Shown here in pieces: positions 18,732 to 38,800 of a DNA stretch of 64,000 bases. The position numbers and the translations under genes were made by a program. The notes below the pieces were generated by a model. It made no database searches. It was not told the DNA's origin and saw only the letters and a program-made list of their open reading frames with translations. The number at the start of each line of letters is the position of its first letter. Within the stretch, counting starts at the first letter, position 1. The DNA is from Piscicola geometra (lineage: Eukaryota; Annelida; Clitellata; Hirudinida; Piscicolidae). Location: the NCBI GenBank assembly GCA_943735955.1, contig OX030960.1, positions 7,073,351 through 7,137,350 of the forward strand, read 5' to 3'.

Positions 18732-21700
18732 TTTATTTCACCAATTCTCGATGCAGCTTCAAGTCAAGCTATAAACCCAACTACATGTCATTGGAGTCTT
18801 TTCCCGCAGAGAAAGGGAGAAGGAAGCGAAACTTTTCAGTTAGATTCAATTAATGAATGCAAAGAAAAATGTCTAAACAGCTTTCATGAGCATTGTCAGT
18901 TCGGCTTCACATGGATACCTAAGAGCACATGCATTTTTAATGAAAACGTCGTACTAACCATTGATGAAGATTCGGGATTTGATGCAACCCCATGGGTGGG
19001 CATATGTGGTTAGAAGCCTTTATCAACTTTGAGAACTTTTTTAAGACTGAATAGTTATGTTGGTTGAATGCATGCGTTAATGATCTTGCCAGGCTGTAAC
19101 TACAAAGAAAGGACAAATGTTGGCATAGAGTCTTGTGAATATTTCCCACACGATACCTTTGAATCGTGCAGAATGCAGTGTGATAGTATGAGAAATCATG
19201 AAGAAAAATGCCAATTTGGTTTCCAGTTTGATTCGGATAAGTCTCAAGATAGGTGTTGCATAATAACTGAAACTACCAATTCAAAATCCAAAGGTGTCTA
19301 TCAATGTGGTAAGTTGTCATAGTGAGCTTAAAATGTTCTTTTAGATCTGAAGGTTTTCCACAAATAAGTTTAAATCTAAATATCATTTTTTATTGAAACT
19401 ATCTTCGACATGCATGTGCAGACTACACGTGGGAAATTTACGAAAATTCGATAGCTTCCAATGGCGTGAAGAAGATGCATAAAAGGGAAAGGAAGTGTAG
19501 GCAAGCGTGTGAGATGGTTTACCCGATGGAGTGCACAGGAATCAGTAAGTTGAGGTGGTGTGTGGGATTTGGATAAAACGGCTCACAGGTTAATGTAACC
19601 CAAAAGTAGTTGAGAAATCATTAGGCGAGATAAGATTCAAGTGGAGGGGAAGGAATGGGTGAAAAAGTGGCAGACAAATAAAAACATGGGATTAGAAACT
19701 TTGATAAAACTTTAAACTTTCTAAAATAAATCTAGAAACATGAAAAATTATCTTTAACAAATTGAATTCATTAAAATACTGCTTTTTAGATTGGATTGAA
19801 TCGGAGCAAGCTTGTTATTTCACCAAGCATGGTCTGATAAAACAAGAGTCGGGTTCCATTCATGCTTTACTCAAAACAAACGGTACAGACCTGACAAAAC
19901 AATCTTATTTATAATTCTCTTAGTTGATTTTGTCAAATAATTTGTAATGTTTCACGCCTACCACATGTAACCCTTAATCACAGAAGAAAGACCCCAACCC
20001 ACCCTGGCTCTGGGTCACGTCAAAGGCAAAGGTTAATTGTTATCAAGTTTGGAACGGCAGTTCTCAATCCTTCGAATAATTTGTAATACGCATATTTCAT
20101 AACAGTTTGTAACAGAGTAAAATACGAGAATCGGATCAGCGCAGCTCACGGTGAACAGAGACATCACAAAAACGTGGAAAATTGCATGAACAATTGTCTC
20201 CAAATGGAAGACTGCAACTCCATAGGTCATTTGATATTTTGCTCAAATAAAGTTTAACTTGAAAAGTCTGAGCGTATTGGAAGTGTTCTATTGTTTAATT
20301 TTACCATGCAACTTTACTTCAAAAGATTGGAATCAAAAAGATAAACAATGTCGTATCACGTTTGACGACAAACTTCTTTTTGACCTAAACTATGACCACT
20401 ACAAACAATACTGCTACGGTAAAACTTTATTTTCTTATTTACTTATCCTTGCAATCATCTTTAAATTTTGATCTTGCGCCTTCTTCTTTTAGACAATCCT
20501 CTTCAAGGCTTGTTCAACAAGTCTTTTAAGAGAATTTATACAAAGAGTGAAAATAATTTTAAGTCTTCAATCACTTATTTTCTTTTGCATTTCTTTTTCA
20601 ACAGGCGTTCCTACCTTGGCTCCGGTCGAAAAATACTTGAAGAATGCAAGCAAAATCCAGCAAGGTTTGTTTGACTTTACCATTTTCGTTTCTTGCTTTT
20701 GACGTCCCTGCACACAACGTCTTCAGAATGCCGATGGATAACACTGAAGTACACGAAGAGTAAATATTTCCTTGCGAAAAAAAGTCTAACGACGCTTGAG
20801 ATGTGCAAAGAGGGATGTTTGAAAGAGTACCCTTCACTCTGCAAAGGCTTGAGTCAGTGGTGGTCATCGTGGTGGTGGTAGTCGTCGTCGTCGTGGTGAT
20901 CGTGTTAGGGATGGTGGTGGTGGAGATGGTGGTGGTAGTAGTGATAGTAATGGTGGTTGTGGTGAAGATGGGGGTGGTAGTAGTGGTGGTAGTTATGGTG
21001 TTGGTGGGGATGGTGTTGGTAGTAGTGGTGATGGTAGTAGGGATGGAAGTGATGATGATGGTAGTAGTTGTGGTGGTAGTGGTGGTGGCACTGATGGTGG
21101 TAGTAGTGGTGGTGATGGTAGTGATGATTGTGGTAATAGTTGTGGTGGTAGTGGTGGTGTGAAAGTAGAATCAAGATAGTGTTTTGTTGGTAGTAATGAT
21201 TTTAGTGATATTTTGGTAGTGATAGTTGTGATTATGTCTTGGCAGTAGTCGTGCCATTATTAAAGCAGCGTGATAATATGAAAAATGTACAATCGAACAT
21301 TCTATTGACGTTTCAATATTTCAAATTGACGTTGAAAGATTGGAAGTTAAACGGCAAAGACCATGTAAGATGCGAGTTTACAACGGGATCTGAAGTGATG
21401 ACGAATGAAGACTACTTGCACATGCAGTGGTACTGCGAAGGTGACCCTTGCCGAATTCATTAAATTTAACCAATTTGATGATTTTTCTACTATGTATTTA
21501 AAATAAAAAACACCAAAAAATTGCATTTTTTGTTTCTCACTTTGATCTGAAACCACAAAACAGTTATTCTCCAAGACAAGCTGGAAGGTGACTTTAATTA
21601 TTAATGAATCATAATTTAATTATTAGAATTAGAATAAAAACGAATAAAATCAAATCTGAACAAAGTATTAATCTTCACTACTCATCTCTAATTCTTCTTC

Positions 21701-21887
21701 TGATTTTTATTCAGACGAATCGCACTATATTGAGCAGGAAAAGGGCATAATTTACTCGACAATCTTCATCGTTCACGTCTATACAAATAAACCTCGGCAA
21801 CACAATGGGGCAGCCTTCTTGGTCGCTTCGAGAGGTTTCAGTGTGGCATTCGGTGTACTCAGTGTCACCTTGTCATTCTGTTCCTAA
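18732..21887 (+). CDS. secreted or surface protein of five Apple/PAN-like modules (unnamed)
   Basis: Ten exons: 18732-19008, 19093-19308, 19422-19544, 19790-19882, 20106-20225, 20326-20418, 20605-20664, 20727-20852, 21339-21440, 21715-21887; 1383 nt, 460 residues plus stop, first exon(s) missing. Each module of 70-95 residues has a Cys-rich helix (CKEKCLNSFHEHC, CRMQCDSMRNHEEKC, CRQACEMVYPMEC, CMNNCLQMEDC, CKEGCLKEYPSLC), then G-[FILN]-x-W, one mid Cys and a final Cys. This resembles Apple/PAN domains. Modules 1 and 2 are single exons. Modules 3-5 are each split at the same point by a phase-1 intron, and all nine introns are phase 1, the signature of module duplication. The last exon ends in a hydrophobic tail (GAAFLVASRGFSVAFGVLSV...), suggesting a membrane or GPI anchor. 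The function is unknown. Confidence 0.8.
20860..21165. repeat. GGT/GAT trinucleotide array in the Apple-module gene
   Basis: The first two thirds of the intron 20853-21338 is a degenerate GTGGTA/GATGGT array. The poly-Val and poly-His frames in it are not genes. Confidence 0.93.
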
Positions 21888-22132
21888 CACTGCGAGAACT
21901 TTTACACTGATGTTAATGAACATGTGAAAGATAATTCTGTTTTCATAACTATTTGTTATTTAACTTTTTGGGTTAAAGCTTGTATTTGAGTGTCCGAATG
22001 AATGAATGATTCTTCGCTCTAAAAAATAGTTTTTTATTCAGTTTATTTTTACATTCAAACGCAAGTCCGTTTTCAATTTTCTTTAAAATTTTATCATTTT
22101 TATCTCTTCAGATACAACTTTCCATGGTTGTG

Positions 22133-23222
22133 GTCTTTCTTCTGTGATAAAGGGTTATATGTGGTAGGCGTGAAACATTAAAAATTATGTGGCAGAACCA
22201 ACTAGAAAAATTATAAATAAGGTTGTTTTGTCAGGTCTGTACCGTTTGTTTTGAGTAAAGCATGAATGGAACCCGACTCCTTTTTTATCCGACCATGCTT
22301 GGTGAAATAACAAGCTTGCTCCGATTCAATCCAATCTAAAAAGCAGTATTTTAATGAATTCAATTTGTTAAGGATAATTTTTAATGTTTCTAGATTTATT
22401 TAAAAAAATGTAAAGTTTTTCCAAAGTTTCTTATCCCGTGTTTTTATTTGTCTGCCTCTTTTTGCTCTCATTATTTCTCAACTACTTTTGGGTTACATTA
22501 ACATTTGAGCCGATTCATCCAAATTTCATACACCACCTCAACTTACTGATTCCTGTGCACTCCATCGGGTAAACCATTGGGTTGCATCAAATCCCGAATC
22601 TTCATCAATGGTTAGGAAGAAGTTTTCATTAAAAATGCATGTGCTCTTAGGTATCCATGTGAAGCCGAACTGACAATGCTCATGAAAGCTGTTTAGACAT
22701 TTTTCTTTGCAGTCATTAATTGAATCTAACTGAAAAGTTTCGCTTCCTTCTCCCTTTCTCTGTGGGAAAAGACTCCAATGACATGTAATTGGTTTTATAG
22801 CTTGACTTGAAGCTGCATCGAGAATTGGTGAAATAAACTAAAATTAAAAGAATGTTTCACGGAATAAGCAAGTTTCGTAAAAGATTTAGTGAAAGATTGA
22901 ATTGTACCTAAGTATTAAAATTACTTTTAAAAATTTATTCGATAAAGGGAATAGTTTCAATTCTTCCATAATATAAATGTATCTAACCTGATAAATAAAA
23001 ACCATTATTTAAAACGGTTTTAAATTTGTTTTTTTGAATTACGTATCGGATTTTTTGAGCGGTGTTTAATAACTTTTTAAAAATAGAATAAACCCCGATG
23101 TTGTCTTTTTCACAATGCTTTTCACAAATTTCTCATTCCTTTAGATCAAATTACCAATGAAGAACAAAATAACTAAATTGTATTTTTCAGTATAATTTCT
23201 GAAGTTTCACTGATCATTCGTT
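22133..23222 (-). pseudogene. inverted, deleted copy of the 5' half of the Apple-module gene
   Basis: The reverse complement matches 18345-19995 closely, including introns and 5' flank, so it is a DNA-level duplication. About 0.54 kb is missing: sequence matching GATGCAACCC (18982-18991) runs straight into ATGGTTTACCC of exon 19422-19544. The fusion deletes module 2 and shifts the frame, giving a stop a few codons on. The exon equivalent to 19790-19882 is still open (at about 22345-22253). A candidate start region also carries an indel. Confidence 0.88.
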
Positions 23223-25127
23223 TTTATTTGTCTTTGGGCCGAATAATGGACTTTTAAACTATTCTATTTCCGGCGAATAGTTGCGCTCAGACCAAATACA
23301 CTCACGTAATACCCGTTAAAATAAGCCTATTAATAATTCATCTGAAAGAGTTTCTGAGCTTTTATAATCCAAATGTTTGTTTATAAACTTTTGCAAGGAT
23401 TCTCAAAACTGTTGTTTTTGAATTTTTAGGCCTGTTTATTCCATTATACAGTGGTGGCTGACTTGGACAAAATTTTCAAGGTTCTAAAAATTGAGCATTT
23501 TCATGTCCGAATCACTTGAGATTTCATTTTGATTTAACAAAAAATAAACTATTCAAAAAAATTAATGAAAATAAAAATATATTTTAGAACAACAGACGCA
23601 TTGAAAACAAAAATACCAAGAATATTTTCCATATGTGGTGATGGATGTAAGATCTAAGATTTGGTAGAGATCTTGGAAAGCCTGTTTTGTTGCCAGTGAC
23701 ATTTAAATTAAAAGCTCTAAACGACCCACAAGCTATCGCAAAACCTTCTAAATCCCAAACTTTTTTTAAACTACTTGAGCTTTAAAACATTATAGTCAGA
23801 CTGCTTTTCCAACATCATATCGTCATGATTATCTGTTGACCTTGTTTTATTCTCTTTCAGCCTTAATATTATGTCTACCACTTTGCCTCAACATCTTAAG
23901 CACAACACTTCAGAGATAAAAAAGATTTAGATCAAAATAAAAACACTATGTATGCTACTAATAAAACCACATTAAACAACGAAACAAATCAACAGCAGCC
24001 ATTCTCCATCCATGGTGATGTCACGTGCCAAGGCAGAAGTCAAATGTGGAAATGCCTGCTTCTACTTTCTACCCGTCGGCAACAGCACCATTAGCACAAA
24101 CTCAGTTGTCATTTTCATTTTCCCTTATCTATCCCAGAAAAAGGTTTCTATAAAATACTGATTAATTTGGAGAAGTGGCAAGGTGGCCTAAAGCGTAGAT
24201 TGAAGTGGTTTTGTGAAGATTTTTGCCATATTTCCTCACTTAATTTCTCCATTCATTCATCCTTCTATATTTTTTAATCCATCAATCAATCTTTCTTTCT
24301 CCATCACTCAATCTTTCTTTCTCCATCACTCAATCTTTCTTTCTCCATCCATCACTCTATATTTTTCTGTTTCAATCACTCCATCTCTTCCCTTATCCAC
24401 CTCGCTACTCATCATTCTACCCCTATCATCAGTTTTTTACCTATTCCATTTTTTACTTTTTTTCTTCTTTTTTATTAATCCATCTATCTTTTAATCTCTC
24501 TCTTTTTTCTTCACTCCTTCAATCACTCCTTCAATCACTTCATCCGTTTCTACTCTATTTTTATCTCCACCAATCACTCTACTCACCCTCATTCAGTACT
24601 CCATTCATTATTCTATTCTTCATTTTGTTCACCATTCCATTCTTTATTTTATTCGTAACATTATTCATCATTTAAATCATCATCCCATTCATTCTCCCTT
24701 TCAGCAAACTATCCATCTCTCCTTCCATCATCCTATCAAAGCCATCTACCCATACAAATTACTCAGTAGTTGTTCCTTCGTCAAAAATAAGATGTGGATA
24801 GCATGCTCTGATTAAAGAATAGTTGAGAAGAGTTAATCTTAATAAGGAAGTAAAGACTTTTCCACTATAAAAAAAATTCAAGGTGATAAGTTATAAGAAT
24901 GAATATTTTATCGGTAGTTTTTAATGTCTTTTTAGAAAAAAGATCGAGTGAGGCGCAAAAGATGTGGATGAGAAAGTAGAAAAAAGGATGAATAATCATA
25001 AAATGAAATAAAACCAAAGTTTCTATAAAACATATGAATCCTTAACACAATAAAAGAACATAAAGAAGGGAATGGAAGATAACCAAGTAAAGGATGTTGT
25101 GGAGAAGATAATTTGGCAAACAAATCT
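23223..25127. other. intergenic; contains a CT-rich tandem repeat at 24235-24380
   Basis: At 24295-24350 a 21-bp unit (CTCCATCACTCAATCTTTCTT) is repeated three times in a wider pyrimidine-rich stretch to about 24750. I see no exon or RNA gene in the rest. Confidence 0.7.
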
Positions 25128-32695
<7,568 letters not shown>

Positions 32696-35600
32696 CTAGT
32701 GGCGGTGGTTGTGGTGGTGGTGTTCTTGCTAGGGATTTTTTGGGGTTTTTTTGTGGTGGTTGTGGTGTTCCTTGCTTTGGTTATTGACGCTGTGTATTTT
32801 TTTCGTTGGGATAGGTTTGAAAAAATATTAATTAATGAAAATTATTAATAAATTGGGGGTTTGAAAAGTTAAAATTAGCATTAATTGATCAAATTATAAA
32901 TAAATAAAAATGTAAAATTATTCAATTAGTGTTAAATAATACAAATAGAAGATTCCAAGTGTATAAAACAGGCGAAGAGATTTATAGGGTTTATCTAAAT
33001 AGAGTGGATTAATGAGTGTTTTAGTGAATGGTATAATCAATATTTAACGGATTTAAAAGTAATAGAAATAATTAGATGAAGGTATTAGTGGTATTAAGTT
33101 GAGAAGTTGCAGTGAATGAGATGTTAGCGGACGGATGAATGAAGAAGGATGAGCATATTTCCATGGCAGAGTCGTTAAATAGATGGGTGGATAAAATGGT
33201 GGGTGAATGGCTGTATGGATAAATAAGTGGATGTATGGATGAATGAATTAATGGATAGATAAACGGATGAATAGATGGATAAATAAGCTCAAAAAAACTA
33301 ATTTGTTTGCTTTTCAATTTCACCTCTACGGACATTATACCCATCTGGTGACCTTCATATATCAGAAAAAGCAATAACAATAACATTAAATTAATAAGAA
33401 GTGGAGTAACGCTTGTCAAAAAGAATTTTTTAAAATATAATAATGAAACTATTAACACAAAAGTATCCCATAAAACGCAAAAACGTAACGTAAAACCGTT
33501 AAAAATGTCGTTAAAATAAATTAATCTCTTCAATAACTATGAAGATGATGGCCATCAACATTGATGCCTGCCAAGTCAAACAACCTTCAAACTTTTAAAA
33601 TCTAATTCATTAATTAACAAAATTCTAACGAGCACCAAATTCAACTAAGTTTGAGAAATATAGAAATATATCGTCAAATATTGTTTTTCTCTGAAAGCTT
33701 TAAAACTGATATTTGATCGCGTGCTAATTTGATTTTGTTTTACAAAGTAAACTCACTAAGCCTTGTCTTAAACACGCATATGTGAATTTCTAAATTCCAT
33801 AGTTTCTTTATAAAACGACGTTATATTATAGACTATAAGGAAATAAAGGTGCGATGGAGAAATGTTTACAAATTTGTTCAACTTTTTTCCGAAAATTTAT
33901 TTTATTTACAATTATTTTTTCCAATTTATAATTTTTTGTCTCTTAAAAGATAACAGGAAATAGGCACAAGATGTTTGGCTTAGGTTCAATGAATTTTAAA
34001 TTCAACTTTTCCATTTTTTTCAAACATAAATGCTGATGAAACATTTTTCAAAGTCTCTTAAAAACAATTTTTGAAACAGAAAAAATATCTCTAATGATCG
34101 ATAAAAATTCTTTCATATTCTTTCGAACAATTATAAAGAAAAAAACAAGAAAACAATAAGAAAATGAAACCCAATCTTTTCATTAATCCTTCATGAATTC
34201 TGAGTTATTGACTTTGCAGCCTCCATCATGAAATCACTTCTCAAGCACCGAATATTCTCCTTTACGACTTTGCAATCCCGTTATTATTTCCACGCACCAT
34301 CAAATTAGCTTAAAGTTGACATCTTGCTAGATCGATTTTCACTTTATTACATTATATTGTCTTGTAGTCCATTGTATTGAATCATGTGATGAATGTCCCT
34401 GTATTTCTTTGTGTTTTAATTAGTTATATTCTTATAGACTTAGTTATTGGGATGTATTGTGGGTAGGTCTGGTCATTTCATTGTGAAGGAGGACGTTAAC
34501 ATCACTAGAAGGCTCCCTAGGCCTCCTTCATTGTAGTTCAGTGCTCTATACGTCTTCGTGTGTCTCTCAATATCTTTTACAGGCATCGTTACTGATTCAA
34601 TTCATGGCTGTCATTGTTGCTATTTCCTTCACAAATGAACTTAATGCTGCTATTGATTTTGCCTTTATGTGTAATCATTGCAAACTCGTTTTCTTTTTAA
34701 AGCTGTTGTTTCGACATAAACTTTCAATATTATTCTATGGAAGGGTAGTTGTTTTTATATTTTTTAAATATGTTTTTTTATATATTCTCATTACAAGAAA
34801 AGAGTATTGTGAGGCTGAATTGGCTAATGCATTCGCTTGTAAGATGCTATCTTGAAGCTTTATTGTGAATATGAAATGAATGGGTGGAAGAGTGGATGTT
34901 TGGTGGATAGATGGGTGGATAGATAAGTGAAAAAATTGACGAAGGGTTAGATTGGTATTTAGACAAATAGATGAAACAATGATGGATAGGTGGATAGATG
35001 GATAAGCAGATAAATTAATTTAAATGGAAGGGTGGTTGCTAAAGGTTAGGTAAATTCCTAGAAAACTATGAGTTGGTGAATAGCTGTGTGGATTGATGAG
35101 AAGATAAAAGAAGCTTGTATGCTCAATTTATTTCTGAAGTCTGATAACCACACTTAAAACGGTCTTTGAGCCGATCAATTAAACTTTCTTGTCCACCCGA
35201 TGCTCTCTCCACAAGCCATTTGCAGACTTTAAAATTCTTTTATGTGTTTTTAAAAACTTGAACGTATATCGCTTTAGTTTTTTTTTCAAAGTTTTATTAT
35301 TTTCAGTACACCTGAAAGTTATTTTTCCAATATTATTTAATTTTTAAAAATATTTTATCGTGAACTTAAAATTTTTGTTAAAAAGTTTTTTTTTACTTCA
35401 TTTCTGCTTTCAAGTAATAAATGATTTTATATGCAACGTTTTTTTGGGTAATCCAAAGAAGATGCTGGAATTACTTGTTATCCTACGGTCAGTATACTTC
35501 TGAAGACTTACTTTTTCTCGGAAGCTATTAATTCGGCTTATTCATCTGTAATTTCACCGTTTCATTATATATTCATTCATTTTATAATATCAATATCTGA

Positions 35601-35734
35601 TATTTTTAATATATATCATGATCAAAAACAATTTCTCGTTTCTCTTTCGAATAATTTTTTTTACTTTGGATTGTTATATCCGTTAAAATAAATCAATCTT
35701 TTTGGTTGATTAGCTCCAATCTTATTACCATCTC
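32696..35734. other. intergenic or 5' region of the Ig gene
   Basis: AT-rich. There are GATGAATGGATGGATA-like imperfect tetranucleotide runs at about 33180-33290 and 34870-35000. The signal-peptide exon of the Ig gene should lie here or further right; I could not pick one with a compatible phase-1 donor. Confidence 0.5.
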
Positions 35735-35848
35735 AATCAATTAATCAATCACTAATGATTTGTATAGCGCCCTTAGCTAAGTGAACAAAAGCGCGATTTC
35801 CTTCAAGACTCCTGCCACCCCGCACAAATACGCCGCGAGTAGGTTAAA
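35735..35848 (-). mobile_element. SINE 3' end with GCGCTATACAAATC tail, longer copy
   Basis: In reverse orientation it reads ACCTACTCGCGGCGTATTTG ... GGGGTGGCAGGAGTCTTG ... TTTTGTTCACTTAGCTAAGG, then GCGCTATACAAATCATTAGTGATTGATT. It shares its last 60 bp with 10491-10560. No clear box A/B head was seen. Confidence 0.6.
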
Positions 35849-38800
35849 AAAACACTTTTGGCGAAAAATATATTTAGAGAGAGAGTAGGTGAGAAGATGA
35901 TGGACTAAAAATTTGGTTTTAAAAGTTTAAAAATTTTTTTCAACGTTTTAAAAGTAATAACTCAATATTTTTATCTCTAACTGACAGCTTTAAATACACA
36001 TGTGCTTAAAAAGTTATTAATGGAAACATATTTTTGTGATTTATTTAAATATAAAAAAAGCTCAAATAAACCTTGAGTTTACTCAGGACTTTTGAACATT
36101 AAAAACATGAATAACTTAAACTTTGCGTTCCATGCAGCGATGAGCCTCACCAGTGTCAAGCTCATCTCATTGAACTTTCCAAGAGGAGTTCATGCTAGAT
36201 AGTTAAATTAATGTTCTGATTATACAGCTCTAGTTCAATTTGTCATTCGAAGCGCTCGGATAAAAGAAGAGTTTACAGAGAAAAGAAAAATTTACACGCA
36301 GATAAAATAGATTGTGAAAATAAAAATAACTGAAATCTATAAAAACATCTTAGACAGTCTTGAAGAGTCAAAAACTATTTGTTAAAATTTTTTTCCAAAC
36401 AGGATAATATAGACTGTTTTGGTTCAGTAGGTTTGTGGTATCGATGTGGCAAGGGAGAGATGATGATGGCTTGGAATGCAAGGAGGAGGAAGGGTGATCT
36501 TGATTGTCTGTCGATGCGAGAAGATTTGAAAGTGATGGAAATATATGGCAAAGGATGGATTGGAGAGTGCTTTTTGAAGTGATTAAGTGACAACACCCCA
36601 AAGACTTGTGCTAGTAATAAAGGGAGTTTTCATGAAAGGGAGACAGATGAAGGATCAACTAAAAAGATGCGATATGAGAGAATGCTTTCACAGATGGGTA
36701 GTAGACCGTGGTGGTGTGGTATGGTGTAGGGGTGTGTTGTAATGATGGTGTAGGGATGTGTTGTTTTTTGTGTGTTACGTTGGCGGTTAAATGGTTTTAG
36801 TGGAAAAACAAGTTGATGTTAAATAGTGATTATGATTTTGAAAATTTCTTGAAATAAATGTAAAGTAAAAGTGTCAACAAAATCATTTTAAAATTTAAAT
36901 GAAGCTGAGAAAAACTTTTAAGCGGAAATTACACACGAATAATTCAGATAAATATAACATAAATGGCAGAAAATAACTCTACGCTGTCATTGATAGGGTT
37001 ATAAAAGTTGTGTATTTGATATATCTATTCCGCAAACTGTTTTATTTTGAACAATTATCAAAGAAGAACAGATATTCAATGAATGAATGAAGGCGTTTGA
37101 TTGATTGACTAACATGAAGCCTGGAATGGATTTTATCATCAATTACAAACGATCTTTTTGTCTCATTAATTATGCTTGTTTTTCTAATATTTTTCCATTT
37201 CATAAAATATTTAATAGGTTAGTGAAGTGATTCTCAGAAATGTTTCTTTTGGATTCTCATATTTTAATTCCAAATGATTCAAACATTTTATTAATAATTT
37301 AAAAAAAATTAACTAGAGGATGACCTTCAATGCAATGCAATGCTTTTAGTGTCTCTATCCTAATCATCCATGCCAAGTGTATATAAAGGTTTAAGTTTTT
37401 TTCTGTTTTATTTTTTATATTAAAATTGAACATTTTATGACAATTAACTTTTTAAAGGCATTTTAAATATTAATTTTCATTATTATTCAACGTTTTCTTT
37501 TAACTGAAGAATGGCTTTTTATTTTTCCACATACTTTTTCAAAAATACTTCCAAGATTGTATTCTTAAAAAAATAAATAATAATAATAACCCTTTAGAAG
37601 ATTAAACATCTGAATTAAAAACAATAATGTCTATAGAACCTTTTTCTCATTGTTTTTTTATATAAATTTAATAAAAGAATTTAAATCTAGTAAAACGATC
37701 CCTCATTAGTTTCCTCAGAAGATATTTTTAAAAGTTTTATTTTTTTAAATAAATTTCATTTTATTACTCTAAAACCTGTGGTTTCATTCATACAGTAAAC
37801 CTTTTAATGTTTTCCTTTAAAAATAATTTAGACAAAAAGTATTGAAAACTTCTGCAAAAAAGAATAAAAAAATCTAAATTTTAGAAGTTTGGAACTTTTA
37901 AACAATTTAAACAAAAAATATATATAATGAATATAGCTTTTAAAAAACATAATGGAAAAGAGTATAAAAAAATGTGAGAATGAAAACTTAAAATATTTGT
38001 TTTATCAAACAAAGCCACATTTTCGACAACACAAAGTGACAATGGATTAAAAGGACTTAAAATCTTAATCTAAATCTTCTATTGTTAATAAAAATGAAAT
38101 GTTTGTTCGAAGTAGACGTAGATAATTAAGAACTCTGTGTTTTCAGACCAAAAACAATCAACCTTTTTGAAAAACTATCTAAGTTATTAGGGTTTGGAAG
38201 ATTCATTGACTCTCATCATTCCTTCTTTGTTTGCTTCTAAGATTTTATCCTTTTCAAAAGACAATCCCAACCCAACTGGTTAGAAACATCATCACCATCT
38301 TTATTCCCACATCCTTAGCTATCTACTTTATCATGCAGGGATCACCCACTCCAACGCTTGTAAACCATTTAAACAAAGGCGCTAAATTGCTTTATTCTCT
38401 CTAAAGACACATAAAAAAGCTCACTTGCATACCTACTTACACACATTTACCAAATAAGTTAATTAACTTAGTTATATTTATATACATAATTGTGGAGTGT
38501 GCGTGAAGATTCTGATGTATGTGTCGGGAAGTGAGGGAAATGAAACTTCAAAGAAGCAGTTACTTATCAAGTTAAAACAAACGCAGTCAGTCATAAAAAC
38601 TCACATAAACAATTACTCAATCACGAGTCACCTCGTACAAAAGAACTATAATTGCACATGCATACAAATACTGACAAGCACTTACAAAAGCACACAGACA
38701 GTTAAGCATACAAGCATACAGATATAAAAAGACAGATTTCACGCAGAACCCATATCAAATAGCAAAGAACGCTTGGCTAGAGAAGTGTGTCTAGACATGC

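Noticed and set aside
33072..33533. Minus frame of 153 residues with a hydrophobic N-terminus, as signal exon of the Ig gene
   Set aside because: The composition follows AT-rich and TCCATC-type repeat sequence, and no phase-1 donor leads to 32695.
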